Shown in pieces: positions 58,532 through 64,000 of a stretch of DNA of 64,000 nucleotides. Origin of the DNA: Macrophomina tecta (lineage: Eukaryota; Ascomycota; Dothideomycetes; Botryosphaeriales; Botryosphaeriaceae); the NCBI GenBank assembly GCA_024180945.1, contig JAKSGN010000007.1, positions 2,542,001 through 2,606,000 on the forward strand. Reading direction: 5' to 3'. Each line of letters begins with the position of its first letter. Position 1 is the stretch's first letter. The position numbers were made by a program, and so were the translations under genes. The notes under the pieces were generated by a model. That model did not search any database and was not told where the DNA came from. It saw only the letters and a program-made list of their open reading frames with translations.

Positions 58532-59682
58532 GGCGTCGGTGGTGCGCTGGGGAGCGTCACGAGGGTTTAGGGTGGGGACGGAGGACAGGCAGCGGCGGTC
58601 GGACGGAGCAACCACGAGGGAGCGCAGGGAACAAAACGCGAGAAAACGCGCCTGGAGAGGTCTTATTAGGCCAGGGCGGGTGTGTGCTTCTCCTGAGGAT
58701 TGGTGGCGACGGGCCGGGGCGGAAATGAAAAAGTAATCCCCAGTAGTTCATCGGGGAGGGATCGGAGCGGGCGTTGCATAGACCCTGCGAGTCTGGAGAC
58801 CCTCGTCTGACACTGGCGCCTTTCTGTTCCAACCGCTCCCAACCGCACTGCCGCGCATACCTCCACAATTCCACCTCACTCGGCATCTTTCGTGCCTTGC
58901 TGCCTGCCGTCTCTTGCCGAGCGCGTCATCAACCGCTGCTTTCGCCAACTACAGCATCAGACTCCTCACCGCCTTTCGACAAAACGCTTCGGGGTGGATC
59001 TAGGATCAGCACCTGCGTTCGCTATCCGGTGCCTCAAGCGTGTTGCTTCTCCGACTCAAGTAAACTTTGGCGTGGAATGATTTTGGTGCTCTTCGTTTTG
59101 AATTTCCTGCGTGTCAAACACCGTGTCGCGAGTGCGACAACCATTGCCCGATCAGGAAGTAGGTCCAGCGACATGTCTACCCTGTTCTCCCGATTGCTCG
59201 TGTATATTCCTGGCCATTGTCGGATACATCTGGATTTCTGACGCCTTGCCTGGGCCTTCATCAAGCACACCATTTTTCTTGCTGCTTCGTGATCTATTGA
59301 GGGTTCGCACAGGTGACCGCGGGCATGCATGCTCCAACATCGCGTGTCCTCAATTCTAATATTCGCTGGACTTCTCGGTCACCACTATTATTTACCGCTC
59401 TTAAGCTCCAATCGTAGATGCCATGGCAGACTTTCCTTCCAAGATGTGTAGGTGAGGCCATCTGAGCCTGAAGCGGTTGTCGGCCGCTGAAGTGAGCTCA
59501 CTCTTCTTAGGAGCGCATCACTTCGCGAGCACTGCACGTGAAACCAATCTTTCCCCTCGCTGCTGGACGCCACTGGAAGTCCTAATCCTCGAAGTTCGCT
59601 GAAATCGCTTCTCATCCTCTTGGCTTTCCACAAGCAACCCTCCACATCACTTCTCCCGCAACAAGCTAGCAACCTCCCACCC
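58532..59682. other. intergenic, divergent promoter region
   Basis: Between a minus-strand and a plus-strand gene, so it should hold both promoters. The 58,750-59,000 part is pyrimidine-rich on the plus strand. No gene is supported. Confidence 0.5.
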
Positions 59683-61049
59683 ATGAATCCGCCGAAGGTC
59701 AAGGGAATGAAGCGACGCAACATCATGGACTTGCTCCCAAGACCGCCGCCCTTACCCTCGCTCTCATCCGACATCGATATAGGTCCTCAAGGTCGCGCCG
59801 TCGTTGACACCAGCCACGGCGTCGACGAGGTCTTCTTCCTCTCCTGCCATCCATGGAGCAGGAACGAAAAGCTGTTCGGTGCCAACTTCAACAACGATGA
59901 AATCGATGAATACCTTGACCAATTCAGCCGCGACAGGACCAAGTACCAGACCAATGCCCTAAAGAACTTGACTGGCGCAAAAGAAATCAAGATTCCCGAC
60001 GTCAAAGCCACCACAATTGCAAGTTCCCTCGACCACAAAGTTAGCGACGGCGGCGATGAGCACAACAGCAGCAGTGAAACGAACAACAATTTCGACTCCC
60101 AAGCCCGCGCCTGGCGCGCCGTCCTCGACCGTCGCGAGAGCCCATGCATCCGCCACACTCCCGCCGCACTCACCTACCTCCTCATCAAATCCGATGCCTG
60201 GCAGAAGCACCTCCTCATCAATGCCACCATCCGGAAAATCATCTGGAGCTTAGAATGCAAGTACCCTAAAACTGCTATATAAAACACAACAGCCCTTTGC
60301 TAAAAAGAACAACCCGCCCAACAGCCTCTCTCTTCATCCTCCGCGACTCCCGACACGCCCCCCGAAATACCTCGCCCATCACCTGCGCCCACCCGGAATG
60401 TCCGCTCCCCTACCACTCCATCTCCCAAGCCGGCACCACCTACATCAGCCTCGAGCGCGTCGACCCGCGCACGGTCTCCTCCACTCTCCACACGACACCG
60501 GGCATCCAAGTCTCCGACGACGACGACGATGATGACAGTGACGACTACATCCCCATCTACATTTACCCAGGCAGAGACGAACACGGCAGCAGGGACAGCC
60601 CCTCCACCGGCGCGGACGCCACCACCCCGACAACCGTCCATCTCTCCTTCTGCGTCCCCTGCCTGCGCGACCTCTACGTCTGCCCCGTCGCCCCAATCCT
60701 CACCACGGCCATCGACGTCGACTACTACTACTCTGCAGATGCCGATGCCGACGCCGGAGGAGCGAACACGTCCGGATCGAGATCCAGAGACGAAGGGCCC
60801 GACGCCGACCTTCTCACCCCGCGCCGCAGCCCTCTTCGACGGTCGTCTGCCGAGTCGGCGGGGGCCAGCGGAGAAGAGCAGGGGAGCTTGCGAGGAGGTG
60901 TAGAAGTGGGAATGAGAGGAGGTGGAGAAGGCGGTGGCGGCGAGTGTGGAGGAGCGCCATTTCTGTTGAAGAGGCGGGCGTATGAGGCTGGTTCTATGCA
61001 ATTGGAAGGAGCGGGAACTGGTCGAAGTGCTAGCAATCAAAGGTTGTGA
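59683..61049 (+). CDS. hypothetical protein with acidic run and paired cysteines
   Basis: Two exons (59683-60260, 60308-61049) around a 47-bp intron whose branch-like TGCTAAAA lies just before the acceptor; 439 residues. The start is the first ATG of the frame. I do not recognise the family. The first exon is mixed and looks globular (about residues 30-190), with the text HGVDEVFFLSCHPWSR. The second exon has CAHPEC followed by an acidic run (DDDDDDDSDD), then FCVPCLRDLYVCP; the spaced cysteines could hold a zinc ion. The C-terminus is Gly/Ser/Arg-rich and low in complexity. The join keeps frame, but both exons are otherwise open, so the model is moderately sure. Confidence 0.62.
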
Positions 61050-61405
61050 GGGGATTGGGCGGGAATAACGGTAGCGGTGCGAGCGGTCGTCGGACTTGAC
61101 AGACGTCGAACACTGACTTCGGGTCTGGCTCCACCCAGGGGCCAGCAGTGGAAGGGGGAGAGTGAGTAAAAGGCGAGGCTAATCGGGGGCCAGATAGACT
61201 TGAAGCAGATTGTTGGCGTACTCGGCTATGCAGGTGGACGGTGGAAACAGCAGAGAAAAGCAGTGGCATTGAGCAGAATAGCGCAGCAGCGTATTCCAGT
61301 AGCCACATCATGCAATTCATTAAGATCACCATACGGCGTCATATAACAGCTCACCGTATGTCTACTCGAAAGCCGGCCAACCGCGCCTCCACGCCCTAGG
61401 CCGCC
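61050..61405. other. short intergenic between convergent genes
   Basis: 3' flanks of the two converging genes. Nothing else is seen. Confidence 0.5.
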
Positions 61406-62765
61406 TCACCAATCTGGAATTAACTCATTCCACGGCTCTCTCTCCTCATCCACCACCTTCCGCGCGCTCTCCTCACCCACGACCGGCAACTCCTTCACCC
61501 CCTTCTTCCGCCAACCCTCCGGCACATCCTCAATATCCAACAACCCGACCTGCACCAACACTGCCGCCTGGTCCCAATAGACATGCTCAGAGAACAGCTT
61601 CCCACCGCGCAGCGCCACGATGCTCACCAACACAACCTCAACCGGCAACCCCGTGGGCGGCACGCCAGGCAGGATCCACGGCATGGGCTGGGTGTGCTTG
61701 AAGCTGACGAGCAGCTCGTCGACGATGCGATCGACGCCGATGGTGCGTGAGAGCAGGCGCGTCTTCAGGCCGGTGGATGGCTCGGCGCGAGGATTAATAC
61801 TCGGCAGGAAGCACTCGTTGTAGAAGCGGGCGAGGTCCTCCTTGCCTTTGGCGCCCGTCATAGTCGGCGTGTAGGTAACGTGCGGGGGAAGGAGGTCGGT
61901 CATGGTGCTGAGGATCTTCTGTGTGTTGGGCGCGTGGAACTTGTCTGCGGGTGGTTGTCTGATCAGCACAACGCTGCCTCCTCACTTCTCTGGCCCATAT
62001 AAGTAAAGCGGAAAGGAAGACTCACGCTCTTCGTTCTCCTCCCACACCGTCTCGATGTTGAGCTCGGCAGAGAAGCCGCGGCGGATGGTGTCTAGCGAAC
62101 GGCTCCAAGCCACTGCGTCCGCGACCTTGTCATACTCCTCGAGGTCGTGCTCCGCGAAACCTGGCTCGACGCCCTGGTAGGTATAGCACGGGTACTTCAG
62201 CTTCTGCAAGCCACCGGTGCCGATGCCGGGCGTGATCTTCTTCGTGATGGTGCGGCGCTTGCCCTGGATGCCCAGGATCTCCGAGTTCTTGTTGACGCCG
62301 ATCTGGGTGCCGGCAAGGTGCACCATGACACGCAGTGAGGGCATGTACTGCGTCTGCGGGTCCGGTATGGACGATGGATAGTAGGCGACAAGGGCGCTGA
62401 GCTTCAGGTCCTGGCGGATGAAGGTCTCGAGGCAGACGGAGGCAGCATCACCGAAGGCTGCAAGTGAGGGGCATTAGCTGCGCGCCTGAAGCTAGAGCTC
62501 GTAGAGGTGAGATGGGGCTGTGGTATGTACCTACTATGGCAAACATGCCTCCCACGCCGAGGCCTTCCTTGAGCGAGTGCAGCGTCTTGACATACTGCTT
62601 TCCGCCGTCGCCGAAGGGCAAGTACTGCACGTCGAAGCCCTCCTCGCGCCAGGCCTGCAGGGTCATCTCGTCGAATTCATCGCTCTCGGCCGTGATATAG
62701 AGGCGCGGGGTGGTGGCTCTCCAGTTCAGGAAGGCGCTGCCGCCGTGGACTTTGAGTGTGGCCAT
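61406..62765 (-). CDS. dienelactone-hydrolase-like domain fused to an NTF2/SnoaL-like domain
   Basis: Three exons (62531-62765, 62026-62457, 61406-61944), introns 73 and 81 bp, 401 residues. The N-terminal 220 residues look like an alpha/beta-hydrolase of the dienelactone hydrolase family. They contain a strand before WREEGFDVQYLPFG, a possible nucleophile elbow at FAIVAFGDAAS, LVAYYPSSIP after it, and YQGVEPGFAEHD where the catalytic His is expected. The elbow lacks the usual Cys or Ser of G-x-C-x-G, so hydrolase activity is doubtful. The C-terminal 175 residues fit a SnoaL/NTF2-like cone fold (ATG-independent second half beginning near KFHAPNTQ, with LARFYNECFLP, a pattern of such polyketide-cyclase-like domains). 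This fusion is known as a fungal arrangement of unclear role. No neighbouring gene suggests a pathway. Confidence 0.78.
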
Positions 62766-64000
62766 GGTGGGCACTGGGATGTCGAGGGGAGAGACGGACG
62801 CAACAGCACGCGGGAGATGGAGCTCTACAAGCAGCAAGCGTCATGCCTGTGCTGGTGGGCTGATTGGTGAGAAAATGGCTGCGGGTGTGCCAGGTTCTTT
62901 CAGGCCATGCCGACTTGCACGCGGGGCGTGCAGCTGGTCTGCTTGCCCGCCGACGTCATGCTGCAGGGATCTGGGAGCTCTGGCCTCCGAGAGACGAGAG
63001 GCTTGGTGTCAACACCCAACACCCGCGCTGATCTCTTCACTCCATAAGCCCGAGGTGTTGGAGCTGCTCGGATATGCTTGATTGCGGCCCGAGACGCGCG
63101 TGCAAAGACATAGACTCGAAAAGTATTTTTTTTTAAAAAAAAAAAAAAAATCAACGCTGTGTCCCCACCCACGCATCTACCCAGGACGGTCACCTGGCAC
63201 CCGCCGGCGTAAATCCTACACATGAGCAACACACCTAGCGTTTGGATGTGAATCAAAAGAGCAAATGCCGAGTCTCAGTTGTCCTATACGCTTATATCCG
63301 CATCTCAATGCCTCGCGAAATATGCCAGCGTGCTCAAACCATTCGATTACCTTTTCTCGAACCCATGCGCCAACCACAGGCTACGGCAGCGGAGCCTCAG
63401 CTGACCACCCCCGCCCAGGCCTGTAATTCAAACGCCAAGTACCCCGTCAACGTCCTGTGACAGCTTGGAGGGGAACCTTCTCCCGTCAGCTGCAGGGGCC
63501 GGTGGATCCTTCATGCTGAAACGCAATATCGAACGCATCTGCTGCGAACCAGGTTCACGGGTTCTGCAGGTACACGTCCAGTTCATGTTGACGCGTTTCC
63601 TGCACAAGAAAAAAAAAAGAATAAGGGACAAAATCAAAGGAATATCTGTATCAAAGTCCATAGACCCCTCCAAAGCTGAGTCCGCACCTCGATCGTAGCT
63701 ATTATTCCCATCCTGCGCAAAGACCAATCAGCCTCCACACGACCTGCACCCTGGCGCCGATCACGGATTATGCGATAACACCCGAGTCGACGAAGCAGAA
63801 GCACTCGCGTCCTCTAGCACGCAGTGTTAGCATTTCCGGGCAGGGGTAGAGCTTAACTGTCAGGGGCCGGGCCGGCGGTGGAGTGCAGTGGGGTCAAAAT
63901 ACAGTACGGGCCGCGAGAAGGGGACAAATAAGGTCCGAGCGACCACGTGCGTGATCGACGAGAATATAGAATGGCACCACCGACTTCTAGAGGAGGATAG
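62766..64000. other. intergenic to window end
   Basis: Promoter side of the fusion gene and then featureless sequence to the window edge. A T10/A16 palindrome lies at 63125-63150 and a short A-run near 63608-63618. No gene is supported. Confidence 0.5.
63125..63150. repeat. T10/A16 homopolymer palindrome
   Basis: A T-run passes straight into an A-run in the intergenic DNA upstream of the dienelactone-hydrolase-like fusion gene. Confidence 0.8.

Overview
The window is nuclear DNA of a filamentous ascomycete (Pezizomycotina). The class Dothideomycetes fits the look of the proteins, but this is an impression and not a proven placement. The evidence is spliceosomal introns of mostly 47-110 bp with GT..AG ends, wide intergenic spaces, GC-rich coding sequence, and fungus-specific families (HET domain, secreted GMC oxidase, LPMO-like protein, GABA-type permease, Hsp104). 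I found 16 supportable protein-coding genes and one clear pseudogene. No tRNA, rRNA, CRISPR array or intact transposon was recognised. Exon joins were worked out by hand from splice signals, reading phase and family expectation. In every multi-exon model the spliced length is divisible by three.

Layout. 1-8 kb: an intronless ferric reductase (minus strand) and then a long gene-poor, GC-rich stretch. 7.6-8.05 kb: a broken HET-domain (heterokaryon incompatibility) remnant. 11-21 kb: a metabolic and transport block, all minus strand, made of a secreted FAD-dependent GMC oxidoreductase, an APC-family amino-acid/GABA-type permease and a 7-exon MFS transporter. 22-25 kb: prefoldin subunit 4 and a membrane-anchored protein-kinase-like protein. 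27-33 kb, plus strand: a single-pass membrane protein with a PPxY motif, and a large disordered protein ending in a PHD finger. 34-36.8 kb: hsp104 with heat-shock elements and a stress element upstream. 38-39.4 kb: a secreted LPMO-like protein. 43-46.4 kb: importin beta-1 (kap95, nine exons). 47-48.9 kb: a mitochondrial PP2C phosphatase. 50-52.3 kb: a coiled-coil protein of unknown function. 54.6-56.6 kb: an RBM39/Rsd1-like SR splicing factor. 57-58.5 kb: a fatty-acid 2-hydroxylase of the Scs7 type. 59.7-61 kb: an unknown acidic protein. 61.4-62.8 kb: a dienelactone-hydrolase-like domain fused to an NTF2/SnoaL-like domain.

The genes do not form one pathway. Housekeeping genes (hsp104, kap95, prefoldin, splicing factor, lipid hydroxylase, mitochondrial phosphatase) are mixed with environment-facing genes (iron reductase, secreted oxidase, LPMO, permeases). 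The secreted oxidase and the two transporters lie next to each other on one strand, which could reflect a loose nutrient-use neighbourhood; that is inference only. I did not find a convincing new multi-gene system. The most unusual items are the HET remnant, the dienelactone-hydrolase-like fusion with no visible nucleophile, the TM-anchored kinase-like protein, and a stop-free 54-nt intron in kap95.
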